Shown: positions 42,901 through 58,309 of the stretch, piece after piece | Layout of the letters: each line of letters starts with the position of its first letter | Position numbering within the stretch: the first letter of the stretch is position 1 | Assembly: GCA_038277395.1 (NCBI GenBank) | Contig: CM076189.1 | Span: 76,931,421 to 76,995,420, forward strand | Direction of reading: 5' to 3' | DNA from: Dryocosmus kuriphilus | Taxonomy: Eukaryota; Arthropoda; Insecta; Hymenoptera; Cynipidae | DNA: 64,000 nucleotides | Translations under genes and position numbers: made by a program | The notes under the pieces: model-generated | Told to the model about the DNA's origin: nothing | The model's input: only the letters and a program-made list of their open reading frames with translations | Database searches by the model: none

Positions 42901-43770
42901 GATATTATTACATTCTCATCTCAATGAGAAGGTATTAGTTTCATCTGAAAAATGACTTTCGCGTATTTCATGAAATCTCGACGTTTCATGATCTCCTGAT
43001 CCCGAAAAAAGCTTTTTACGACGATGACTGGCTCTCTGTCGTTCGTTGTCGTCGTCGTCGTTGTCGTTGTTGTCGTCGGCGACTGATCCCACGCTAACTT
43101 TCGAAGGACTAATCGGATTAGATTGTGCTTTGGCACACTGCTTTCTTTTGTAATTTTTTTTGTAATTTTTAATAAAGTCCAAATTTAGTAATTTCATTAA
43201 AAGTTTGTAGGTGATTTGAAAGCTTAAGACCAAAATTACAAAAATTATTAAATTACACTGATCAATGGTTCGATTTTTAATTTAAAGGCTTATACGATCT
43301 ATAAGCACCGAGCGCGGAGCGCGAGGTAAACAAACAATAATGATTCTAAGAAGATTCAATGAATTTTCAACAAAAAAAATCTGCTCGCTTCGCGGGGACA
43401 TTCTCATCGCGCTAATCTCACGCCGCGCTTCTCTCGAAGTATAAGCACGCCTAGATCTTACGTCTGTTGGCATTCGCGCTTCGCGCTCGATGCATTATTC
43501 ACCTCGCGCTACGCGCTCGGTGTTTACGGATCGTATAAACCTTTAAATTAAAAATTACGAAAGAAATTATTTTACTTAAGGCTCTATCGCCTTCAAGGAA
43601 TACATTCGCATCATGACACTCACGCTTCGCGCTCGATAATTACATTTTTTTAAAACACATTGTAGATTGGTAAAGTTTTTTAGTGATTTTCCAGATTTTC
43701 ACAATACAGGATTTTGATTCTTAAAAGTAAAACGATGAGTCTTATAAATAAATTTTGTAGCTCTTTCCAA
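42901..43770 (-). repeat. GC-palindrome/GAC repeat, reversed copy
   Basis: Read on the minus strand the landmarks are the same: the GAATCGAAATCCTGTATTGTGA-like end near 43720, GCGCGAAGCGCGAG palindromes at 43300-43640, an (AAC/GAC)n stretch at 43030-43080, and ATTTCATGAAATACGCG near 42970. Together with the split direct copy it makes a large foldback arrangement. Confidence 0.6.
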
Positions 43771-44640
43771 GGTGAATAATTTTGCTCGTTCATATTTTCT
43801 CATGCCTTTCATAGTCTTTCTGAAAAGTGGTTTTCTTTATATTTCATAATATATTTCCCGAATAACTCAAAAACTACGCGTCTGCTTACAAAAATGATAG
43901 AAAGGAAATTTGTAGATCTATTTGAGGCAAACAACTTCGTTCATGATCATTTTTCTGTATCTGGCATAGTTTGGCGGAAAATTTGAAGTTTTTTATTTTA
44001 TTAAAGTTTTATAGATTGAAGCAAAAACCGTGCATTTTATCAAAAAATGGCTGAAACAAAATTTGTAGATCTTTTCAAATTCAAAAACATTTTTCCTCAG
44101 CATTTTTTCTATCTAGAATATTTTGGCGGAAAACCAGAGTCTTTTAATTTTAATAGCGTTTTCTTGATTAAAGCAAAAACCGTTCATTTTATCAAAAAAT
44201 GGTGGAGACAAGATGTGTATATTTCTTTGAGGTGAACAGTTTTACTTTCTGATATTTTTCTTGTATCTCTCATATTTTAGCCGGAAAATGGATTTTTTGG
44301 TTTTGTGAAAACCGTTTTTGATGGATAAAACCATAACCCTTGTTCAAAAGTGGCTGGTTAACGAAATCGTCCCTAATTCTTACGCTTTAAAGAAGTGTGC
44401 CGAAGCGCAACCCAATCTAATTAGTCTTTCGAAAGTTATCGCGACCACAGGCGATGACGACGACGACGACGACAAAGCCAACGACAACGACGCCGACAAC
44501 GACGCCGACAACAACAGACAGACAGACGTCGTCGTGAAAACCATTTTTTCTGACTTAGGGGGTCTCAACACGTGGAGATTTCATGAAATCCGCGAAAGTC
44601 TAATTTTACATAAATTATTATTTTTTTTTTCAACCAATGA
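43740..44640 (+). repeat. GC-palindrome/GAC repeat, further direct copy
   Basis: Matches 27100-27890 and then 42504-42600: loose units with TTTATCAAAAAATGGC and TTTGTAGATC (44030-44230), GATAAAACCATAACCCTTG (44325), a (GAC)n stretch at 44455-44520, then GGAGATTTCATGAAATCCGC at 44575. It shows the unit without the hAT insertion, confirming the pre-insertion sequence. Confidence 0.65.
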
Positions 44641-45560
44641 TGAATTTAAGAAGATTCGATGACGTTAAAAAAAAACACTTATATTATGAAAAAAAAAATA
44701 TATAACTTCGCAACCAGGAATTTAAGGGCTCAATTTTCAACCTACAATAAAAGGAATCGAGAAATTGGAACAGGTAAGTTTTCAAAAAAGGAAAAGATTA
44801 ATTTCGAACTAAAAAGTGTTGAACTTTCTACGATAGAGAACATTGACTTTAGCAAAACTATTTGCTTGTTCCATTAAAAAATACGTTTGAAAAAATCAAT
44901 CAATTTTCATTAAATAATAGTTATATTTGTAACACAAAAAGTTCTCACCTAATAAAAAAGTATTCTCATTCAAATCTGTAATAAGTGACTTTTAAACCAA
45001 AAAATATTACTTTTAGCTGAAAATAGTTCAATTTTCAACAAAGTTTTTGCATCTCCAATCCAGGAAGGTCTTGTTTCAGCCAACAGTAGCCCGATATTCT
45101 TGTATGATTTCATTAATTTAGTCCACGTTTAAGTGAACAACGAGAACAAAGAGGAAAAGAGGGGAAAAGCAGATGTTTTTTGAAAGGAAACGAGTTCTTT
45201 AAAAATTGACTCTAAATAGAGAACTTTTGTTTTCTACAGTTATTAATAAAGAATAAACAAAAATGTTTAAAAGGTAACCAAGTATTCTCAAGCGAGTGCG
45301 AAATCAGAAAATCCACAAAAATGTAAATAGTGCTGATTCCTCCTGGTTTTACCAAAACGCTTTTTAACCTTGTCAGAACAAGAAACGTGGCCTCAGAAGT
45401 TTCGGAGGGACTTCGAGTATACGCACATCTAGATTTGAAGGAAAGTAAATAAAGTACGCTCATTTTATATTAGGGAAAATAATCTTTGCGCAACGATTTG
45501 TCCATTGCCTCGCCTGAATTTAGAAAATCATTTTTGTAAATAATGAGATGATGGTAAGTA
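44641..45560. other. AT-rich DNA with TTGAAAATTCAA-like words
   Basis: No coding frame is supported. Degenerate words such as AATTTTCAACAAA suggest the same kind of array as 56280-57860. Confidence 0.45.
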
Positions 45561-45566
45561 TACTCG

Positions 45567-45573
45567 TATATAG
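45567..45573 (+). promoter_or_regulatory. Possible TATA box of the small secreted-peptide gene
   Basis: TATATAG lies about 30 bases upstream of a likely transcription start near 45597 and 61 bases upstream of the ATG at 45628. Confidence 0.35.
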
Positions 45574-45627
45574 AAGCAGTTAAAGCTCAAGGAATGCTTT
45601 ACAAATTGGCACCTTGTATCAAGCAAG

Positions 45628-45778
45628 ATGAGAGTTTTCATTTGTGTTATGTTTTTCATATTTGTCGCATTTATTGAATCTGTTGGTAAGTAGAATTTTC
45701 TCTACTACCAAATCGATCATGTCTTTAAATATATTACATCTAGGTATTGACTGTATTCAAAAACGTGTTGGAATATAA
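45628..45778 (+). CDS. Candidate small secreted peptide (two exons)
   Basis: Exon 1 (45628-45685) opens with ATG and encodes a hydrophobic leader (RVFICVMFFIFVAFIESV), typical of a signal peptide, and ends one base into a codon at a consensus donor GTAAGT. An acceptor at 45741-45743 (ACATCTAG) gives a short exon 2 (45744-45778) in phase, ending at TAA, so the precursor is only about 30 residues with a 10-11 residue mature part holding one Cys. The true second exon could lie elsewhere, since 45888-46746 is a later insertion that may have disrupted the gene. The leader exon is well supported; the rest is weak. The peptide family is not recognised. Confidence 0.4.
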
Positions 45779-45887
45779 TGGAATATATTCCATTCAGATT
45801 TGTATTTCACCTTGAATCAACTAAAGCATATGTTACTATCATCATTCCTTATAAAAAAAAAAAACATTTAATTCCAGACATGTTGCG

Positions 45888-46746
45888 TTAAGGGCATGTG
45901 CCACTGAGCGGAAGACCTACATCACCAACCTCAATTTGAGGATTTCTCCATTTATTTTTTGAACCACAGAACTTTTTTCGTAAAGCTAACGGACTAAAAC
46001 TTTGAGAAATGCATGAGAAGACAATAAATTGCGTTTGTATACTTTATTTAAGTAGGAATTTAAAAAAGGTTTTTTTCGACGAAATTAAACGTGGAAATTT
46101 CTTGGAGCTTCTCCAGAAACTTTTGAATCTCGGAACTTTTTTTATACATGATATATTAACCTAAGACTTTCAGAGAAGCAAAAGGGGACAATAAGCTACG
46201 TTTGTATATTTGATTTAGGTATAAATAATGTAAAAATGTTTGTAATAACTAAATACATTCCCATTGATACCGACCGTGGTGTTCAACTCTGTAAACAATG
46301 TCTTTTTTTTCAGTGGATCAGTATTGAGGTAAACGACTCCTCTGTCTTGAAGAAAATCGGGCAAACATCGTTAGAAAACATTATAAACAACAATTTTTGT
46401 ACGTTTACTGCAAATGAACAAACTAATATGTAAATTCAAGATGCCAACTGTCAGTGAAACCGAGGCGTGTCGCGTGTTGTGCGCCATCGCTTTGATATTG
46501 GAAGCGGTGTAGATTGGAACTAACTTGAAAAATGCTTCCCTTTTTAATTTCTTCGAAAAAGCTTTTTTCAAAATTCCTACTCAAATAGTATATACAAACG
46601 CGATTTAATGTCCTCTCGTGCATTTCCCAAAGTTCCAGTCAGATATTTTATTTACAAAAAAAGGTCTGCGGTCCAAAATATAAATGGACAAATCCCAAAA
46701 TTGAGGTTGGTAGTTTAGGTCTTCCGATCAGTGGAACATGCCCTTA
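45888..46746. mobile_element. Non-autonomous TIR element of about 860 bp
   Basis: The left end AAGGGCATGTGCCACTGAGC and the complement of the right end AAGGGCATGTTCCACTGATC pair. The inverted similarity continues inwards for about 200 bases (GGAAGACCTA, CCTCAATTT, GAGAAATGCATGAGA). A TTAA/TTAG or TA flank fits either a TTAA- or TA-targeting superfamily. A second internal unit (46125-46215) repeats part of the arm. No transposase is present. Confidence 0.7.
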
Positions 46747-46949
46747 GTCCTTATACGTATAGTTACTGAAATTTCATTTAAAATGTCTTTCTTTCCGTTC
46801 TTTTTTATAAACATATATTATTTCTCTAATTTTTTGTAAAACCTTACGTATGTTCCAATAAAATTTACATTTAACCCTGAAACAATTACATCGTATATTA
46901 CATTCGTTCCACGTGTTTCGGCCTACTGTGCAATTATGTGTGGATTGTC

Positions 46950-47290
46950 GAAAATCATGCAATAATGAATTATCTATTGACATGTTCCTTGATTCTAAAA
47001 AATTATTATATTACTGTTTGTGTTATTAGTGGTTGCTGTGACCATGAGCGAGGTCTTGCTTTCCCTTCCTTTCATATGCTCCCTTTCTTCTACGATAAGA
47101 AGAGGAGCCAGGTAGCGTTAACATGGGGAACCGGGGACCTAATCGAAATTCAACTTTTGATGAAATTGTTCGTGTGAGTGAGTATCGTGGAGTTGAAACA
47201 TTGTGTTCATTGAGATGGTCTGGGTGTGGTGAAGTGTGAATAAACATCATAGAATTGAACCGTTGTGTTTTTGTTCAATTAATCGGTTGT
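46950..47290 (+). repeat. BEL-type LTR, diverged copy A
   Basis: Aligns with 53510-53835 and 55585-55915: GTGTTATTAGTGGTTGCTGT, TTCTACGATAAGAAGAGG, CATGGGGAACCGGGGA, AATAAACATCATAGAATTGA, TTCAATTAATCGGT. It differs at many more positions than the other two do from each other. It may be the 5' LTR of the element at 49200-53400, or a separate older copy. Confidence 0.6.
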
Positions 47291-49155
47291 GAGGGAGATT
47301 TTTCCTAAATAAATTCCCCACTCGGTGAAAAAGCTCGAATCAACTCCATTTTTAATCTATCAAAAATCATGGCCGCTATTCAGTGGCGAGGCTCGGAATA
47401 AATTACGACTGTCTCGCTATTGGCAAATTTATAGCCAACGGTATGCCAAAAAAATTCAGATCTTTACTATAAAAAAACGCTGTTTGCGACTCTTATTTTA
47501 GGGGAAAGGTTCGCCCAACCATAGATAAGCTGGAGGCCAAAATTTTAGGTTAACACCAAATTTCCTTTGTTTTCACAAATTTCACAAAATTACGAGGTAT
47601 GGCAAGTGGCTCTAGGTACCGAGAAATCAAAGAAAAATCGTCAAAACTCTTCGTGATCGTGAGTTACCGACAGGAAAACGAATGATAAAATACCCCAATC
47701 TTGCCATTTTAGAACATCCCCGGTCGGCTCCCAAGAAATCATAGAACATTTAAATCACTAACACCGACCGCGGGACGAGACTATAAACAATATCACAATT
47801 CTGGAAACCGGGGATCCTAATACTCGCGAGCTAGTCTAAGCGATCACGAGCCTACGAAAATAAAAGGCACTTGATCTTATCGCGAAACTAATGGGGCAAC
47901 ACTCCGACGCATGGCCGATCGTTTTGGCTTTATCACAAAATCTTGCTTCGAACTCTAAAAACCAGCTACACCAAAACCACCGGCCAGAAATCAAACTCAC
48001 ATACCTTGTCTAGATGTCGAGAATTATCTCCGCTTTCACAATCCATAATTATCTTTTATTCCAAGGACAATTTTCGTTTAATATTATGCCAATGTAATCT
48101 CGGTGCGACTTATTTGAAGTAGGTTCGGAACGAGAGTGACGGGTAGTGTAGCGTTGAGTTCTCAAGTGCGTCCAGCCCGCGGTAATTGATCCAGCCAATG
48201 AGAGCTCTCCTTCCGCCTGGCTCGCAGTCGACCGCCAATCGCAGTACTTCTGCCGGTCGAGCCCGCTATCCTGACTGGAAGTGATGTCGGTATTTCTGGC
48301 GGTAACGTAAAAAAAACATTTTATTAATGAAAGGACCCTATGATTCTGAGTGGGTTATTTTTCCATTGATCTAATCCCACTCAGAATTCCTAATCGAAAT
48401 TGAAAAAGTGTTTAAAACAAGTGACAGTTTAACCCCTCCTGGCGCCATTTGCCGCTACGGTGTTTCTAGGTTCAGTAAATGAGAGTGTTCCTTTCTTCCG
48501 GATTCCAGTCATCCACCAGTCATAGCTTCCCGCTTGGTTAAGCGCGTAGTCTTGGGTTGAGGGCCGTATCGATATTTGTGGCGGCAACACAGAGAGGGAT
48601 TGTTTTAATAGCGAGAACACAATAATTCCAAGTGGCTAATTTTTCACGTCCTTTTCTCCAGTCAGAATATTTAATGTTGATTTACTAACTGCAGACAAAT
48701 TATGTAATCTCAAGGTTTCACCGCCTTCAGCGCCCTCCGCTACTTCCCTGTTTTCGGTAATGCCGTGAACATCTCGTTGCTGGATTGTGATTGATGGATC
48801 GATTTGTTTCTCCTCCAGCTGCCGACGGTGCGTCCCTCTAGCTTTGGGGAACGTCAATCACCGTTGACCGTCCGTTGTGGCAGAAAGAAACACACCCCAC
48901 TGTGGTACCTCTTCTCTACGTTCCTCCCATGGGTGAGCAACCCTGGCCAGTCCACGTACCGCGAGGCCGGTGTTTAACGTCCAGTTGACATTTCGAAGTC
49001 CTCTCTTGCCACTGCTACCATGGTTTACGTGCAAGTTTACAAACCAGAACTAATGTGAGAGTGCAGTTACAAATGTTCGTCGAAAGTGTCCCCGAGGAGC
49101 TGGGCCCTCGCTCCGAACGCCCCGACAATATTTCCAAGGTGAGATTTGCACTGTC
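47291..49155. other. Segment interrupting or following LTR copy A
   Basis: Copy A breaks at TTAATCGGT (47290), and the expected next LTR words (CGGTGTCTGGTGAATTACGC) appear only at 49155, suggesting a 1.87-kb insertion starting TGTGAGGGAG with CGGT at both sides. It is GC-richer than its surroundings and contains two diverged tandem units (48230-48420 and 48500-48690), plus a perfect-looking hairpin at 48349-48394 (ATTCTGAGTGGGTTA / TAATCCCACTCAGAAT). A gypsy- or LTR-like origin is possible, but no gene is recognised. Confidence 0.4.
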
Positions 49156-49199
49156 ATACGGTGTCTGGTGAATTACGCTTAAATATTACTCGGCAAAAC

Positions 49200-53400
<4,201 letters not shown>

Positions 53401-53835
53401 GAACGAATTAAACATTCGGCAAAAGTGGAAGTTTTGAGAACACCAAATAAAAGTAGGATCCATCGTTCTCCTTAAGGAAGACAACACGTCATACATTAAT
53501 TATTTTTATATTGACTTGTTTTTCGAGTCAACGAAATTATTATATTATTTTTTGTGTTATTAATGGTTGCTATGGCCGCGAGCGAAGTCGCGGTTTCCCT
53601 TCATTTCACCTGCCCCCTTTCTTATACGATAAGGAGGGGAGCCCGGTAACGTTAACGTGGGAAACCGGGTACTCACTCGAAGTTCAAACTTTGATGAGAG
53701 TGGTCCTGGGAATGAGTATCGTAGAGTTGAAGCTTTGTGTTCGTTCAGTTGATCGGTGTGTGGTGAAGGTGAGTAAGGTGAATTGTGAATAAATATCATA
53801 GAATTGAAACGTTGTGTTTTTATTCAATTAATCGG

Positions 53836-55098
53836 TGTCATATACTGTAACGTATTTAATATGTTAGGACACCATAATGTATGTGTTCATAATAGTAATA
53901 ATTCTGAGGGTGAAGAAGTAAAGGCAATAAAGGTGGGGTAGAAAACGTCGTCGAACTCAGTCGCTAATGCTTATTAAAAGGGGAAACGAGATAGACGGGT
54001 GCTGGGGCTAATTATGAGAGGTCGCCTTTCTTGAACCACGAACGAGTGATCAGTTCGTTCGTGATCTAAAAAGGCGAGGTTCGTAAAATTTCTTTAACTG
54101 GAAATAATCTAGGATCGTAACAGTCGAAATTAAGCTGAGTCCAAAAAGTCAAGAATAATCTGAGTCGAAAAACTCGGAATTTTTCTAAGTCCAAAAAGTC
54201 GAAATTTTTCTAAATCCATGAAGTCGAAATTTTTCTAATTCCAAAAAGTCGAAGTTTCGGGAAACAATTTTTTGACGCGTGAATCGGTGTCGTTCGTACT
54301 GGGATAATTGTGAGTACAAGGTCGTTATCAACCGATAGGTTCACAATTTTTGCGACGGAGGCTATATCAACTCCACCCCTCCCCGGAATAGACATTGCAG
54401 ACACCAGGGTTCTCTTCGTTGGTTTCGCAATATTACAAAAAAAAAAGGGCGAAAAGTCATTAAGAGAAAGTAAAGGTGGGAATAAAATTGTTAATTCTAT
54501 ATGAAATATGTACATTTGATTAGGTTCGCTGACCTTCTTGCTGACCAAAGATGTGCGCGGCTGTGCGCCTTCGCGACTCTTGCCGTGGACTTCTTCCGAC
54601 GAGTCCGCTGACTTGGCCACTCGAAGATGCGTGCGCTGTAACACCATCACGTTGCTGGTATTAACGTTGGCACAGTTTCCTGACTTTACACTAAGGTCCT
54701 AAAGAGCGCCTTCCCCGAGGGGCGTAGGGGCGTTCCTCTCGATAGTACGGCATAATCCTTCGCCTAATTTTATAGCGCCTTCTGGGGCTATAATCATCGT
54801 TGAAAGACCCCTCGTCGGAGGATTCATTCAGGGTGGGTTTTATCGTGGTGCGGTGCAGATGGCGATGACCTGCTGCCATTGCGAAGCCGGTTGTCCACAA
54901 GGCTCCCTTCCAGGAAAGGGGGTGGATGTGTTGAATGTAGCTATGTAATCCTGAGCCGCCGAGTAGTGAGACTGCTCGTCGTCACTAGTGGGATATTTAT
55001 CCATGCTGCTTACCTCCTGAGAAGGATTTGGGTGTGTTGGTAGTAGCTCGTTCTTAGCTGTCGTGTAGTGTGACTGTTCGTCTTCACCGGTGGGTTGG
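53836..55098 (-). other. Foreign 1.26-kb segment between the two BEL 3' copies
   Basis: Starts near a possible LTR-like TGTTAGGACACC (53862). It contains a short tandem repeat at 54118-54260 (units of about 28 bases, AAGTCGAAATTTTTCTAA). On the minus strand an open frame (55130-54840) holds two related 35-residue units (GEDEQSHYTTAKNE / SDDEQSHYSAAQDY), continued in another frame by a basic tail (54900-54691, YSPRRRYKIRRRI). A gag-like or viral-like origin is possible but not shown. Confidence 0.4.
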
Positions 55099-55915
55099 TC
55101 TCCCACTTTCCAACCGATCAAAGGATACAATGGAAGTCAATTCCCCCTTTATCACCTCACTTTGGAGGAATATGGGAAGTCACGGTTAAGGTTCTCAAAC
55201 ATCAGTCTAAACGTGTCGTAGGTGATATTATTTTTACCCTTGAAGAACTTAATACGTTTGCCATCGAAGGCGAAGTGATCCTAAATTCGTGCCCTCTCAC
55301 ACCTATCTACTCCGATCCAAACGATATGCTTGACCTCATCCCCCGTCATTTTATGACAGGTGACTCTCCCGTAAACCTACCAGAGGTGAATCTCACTTCG
55401 GCATCATATGACGCATCAGTACGATGGTTAAACATAGAAAGGATGCACCAAAACTCCTGGAAAAGGTAGCACAAAGAGTACCTGAACGAATTAAACATTC
55501 AGAAAAAGTGGAAGTTTTGAGAACACCAAATAAAAGTAGGATCCATCGTTCTCCTTAAGGAAGACAACACGTCATACATTAATTATTTTTATATTGACTT
55601 GTTTTTCGAGTCACCGAAATTATTATATTATTTTTTGTGTTATTAATGGTTGCTATGGCCGTGAGCGAAGTCGCGGTTTCCCTTCATTTCACCTGCCCCC
55701 TTTCTTCTACGATAAGGAGGGGAGCCCGGAAACGTTAACGTGGGAAACCGGGTACTCACTCGAAGTTCAACCTTTGATGAGAGTGGTCCTGGGAATAAGT
55801 ATCGTGGAGTTGAAGCTTTGTGTTCGTTCAGTTGATCGGTGTATGGTGAAGGTGAGTAGGGTGAATTGTGAATAAATATCATAGAATTGAAACGTTGTGT
55901 TTTTATTCAATTAAT
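55099..55915 (+). repeat. BEL 3' segment (integrase end plus LTR), copy C
   Basis: About 815 bases that differ from copy B at roughly a dozen positions by eye. Unlike copy B, it continues at its right into TGTCTGGTGAAATACGCTTA, which also occurs at 49158, so copy C has the natural LTR end. Confidence 0.85.
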
Positions 55916-57868
55916 CGGTGTCTGGTGAAATACGCTTAATCAATACTCGAAAAAACGATGTGCTTACCGAAAAAATATTTTTTTTATTTCATATCAAGCA
56001 GCTTGTTGGCAGTTATATTTTATCATTTCTTATTAAAGAAAGCATCTAAATCCAGACAGTTACGGTAAATTCGTACACGCGTATGTTATATATTTTTTAC
56101 AATAATTACGCTTCACCTGTCTTTCCCTCCGTCAATTTTGATGCTAAATATATTATATCTCTAATTTTTTTAAGGACCTACCATATGTTCCATTCAAATT
56201 TGTATTTCACTTTGAAACAGCCACACCATGTGTTACGATCATTTTACGTGTTTAGTTTTTATGCTTGTTAAAAAACTATCACTGGTATAAAAATCATGTT
56301 TTTGCTTGGAAATTCAGCTGTTTGGATAAAAATACACTTTTTTAAATTCATATTTTTTGTGTGAAAATTGAACTAATTTATTCAAAATCGGTTTTTTTCA
56401 TTTATACATTAAACTGTTACGTTGAAAATTTATTCTTTGTTTTTGAGATGTAATAATTTTTGATCATAAATGAATTTACTTGTTTTAAATTGTGATTTTT
56501 TATAAAAAATTTTAATATTAAGGTTGAAAGTTCAACAATTTTTCACAAACTAATGATCTTTTCCAAAACTTAGTTGTTCCATTTATAAATTTACTATATT
56601 TTGGAAATTCCACAAATCCATTTACAAATTTTGTATATTTTGGAAATTCCACAATTTCATTAACAAACTATCTGTTGTTTAACTATGATTTTCTTTGGTT
56701 GAAATCAGCTGTTTGGATAAAAATCCATTTATATTCAATTCATAATTCTTGTTTAGGAAATGAAATATTTTATTAGGAATTAGTCTTCTTCAGGTTAACA
56801 TTAAACTGTTCCATTAAAAATCTGCACGAATTCCATTCAACTTTTACATGTTTCGTTGTTAATTCTTTACCATTTTTTGGTTTAAAATTCAAACATTTTG
56901 ATAAAAAATTCAAACATTTTGGTTGAAAGTTATATTTCTGTAGTTGAAAAATTAATTTTTTAAAAATGTATTTGTATATAAAATTTTTGTTTCAAATTTA
57001 GCTGTTACATACTTGGCTGAAATTTTTTAATCTTATGTTAAAAGTGCATCTATTATATTTGTTTGGCGAATTCACCGCTTTCGGTTCAAAACTGAATGAT
57101 CTAGTTGAAAATGCATTTCTTTTATTTAAAACTCACGTTTTATATTTTTGCTCGAAGTTCTATTACGCATAATTCACTATTTTTTATAAGTCTTCAAAAA
57201 AATATAATTCTTTGGTGACAGTCACCTAACATGACTTAAAATAAACGCCCTTCGCAAATCCAGTGCAGAAGTATGCTCTTTGAGTTTAGATTGTCAAGAA
57301 AGGCTTCGTGATTCTCTAACACAACCTCAAATTATTGAAACCTGTACGATTTTCTAAAGGAAATGAATATTTTGGTTATAAATTGAATTAAACTTATTCA
57401 TTAAATTTCTTTAAAAACTTGTGAAACACCGGGAAATGTCTTAAAATCATTTGAAATATATGTGCCAAATCTAAAAGCTTAGTCAATAAACACAATTGTC
57501 TAAGATATTTTTTCCATTACTGACATAATGTGAGACCGTGTTTCGAAACTTCTAATTAGACAACTTCACCTTCACCAATGAGACGTATTTCCAAGTCATT
57601 GCCTCTTATCCGAAATTTGTCCTCAGCAATATTAGGGAGATATCTTTCTTTGAAGCTCTGACTTTTTTATACAAAACATAAATATTTTTCTTCAAAGTTA
57701 ATTTTTGTTTGTTGAAAAGTCAGCTACTCTTTATTTAAAATTAATGCTTTTTATAAAACTCTTTTCCATTTTTGGTTCTAAATTAATCGTTTTTACTTTG
57801 ATATTTAACTGTTTATTTTCAGAATTTGAAGGATTTTACATATTTGAAATCTTTATACAAAAATAACA
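55916..57868. repeat. AT-rich DNA with degenerate TTGAAAATTCAA-type array
   Basis: Words such as TTTGGTTGAAA, TGGAAATTCCACAA and GAAAATTCAACT recur irregularly. A segment at 56150-56260 resembles 45770-45840 and 46800-46920 (TATGTTCCATTCAAATTTGT), an additional small dispersed repeat. No gene seen. Confidence 0.55.
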
Positions 57869-58309
57869 CTTTTTTTTTTCTTCTTTTGGTGGTTGTAGGA
57901 GGGGAAATATTGCATAAGACACCCCAGTTCGGGTAGTGTCGAATTCTTACCGAATAAGACACCTCCCCCTGGCGCTCAGACTAAGTCCATTTATTTTCAA
58001 CAGTTGAGATACTGCTATCTACAACTGTTGTGTTCTTCATTGCTGAGGGGCCGTCCCCATTAGGGCCGTCCCCCATTCGCGATGAGTTAGATGAAGACCT
58101 CCCAGGGACATCCTCATTTATTTTGTTTCCTGTGTTCGCAATATTAGGCCCCACGTGAGAAGCTGAGGACTTAAAGGACTGCTCCCTGCAGAGCCCCGCT
58201 TACAGGGACTGAATACTAAGGAATTCGACCTATTGTATTTCTGCTATTAATTAACCATCCCAGACCTCTTGATGAAGTCTAGCATATCGCCCATTTTTAG
58301 CGTTGTGAT

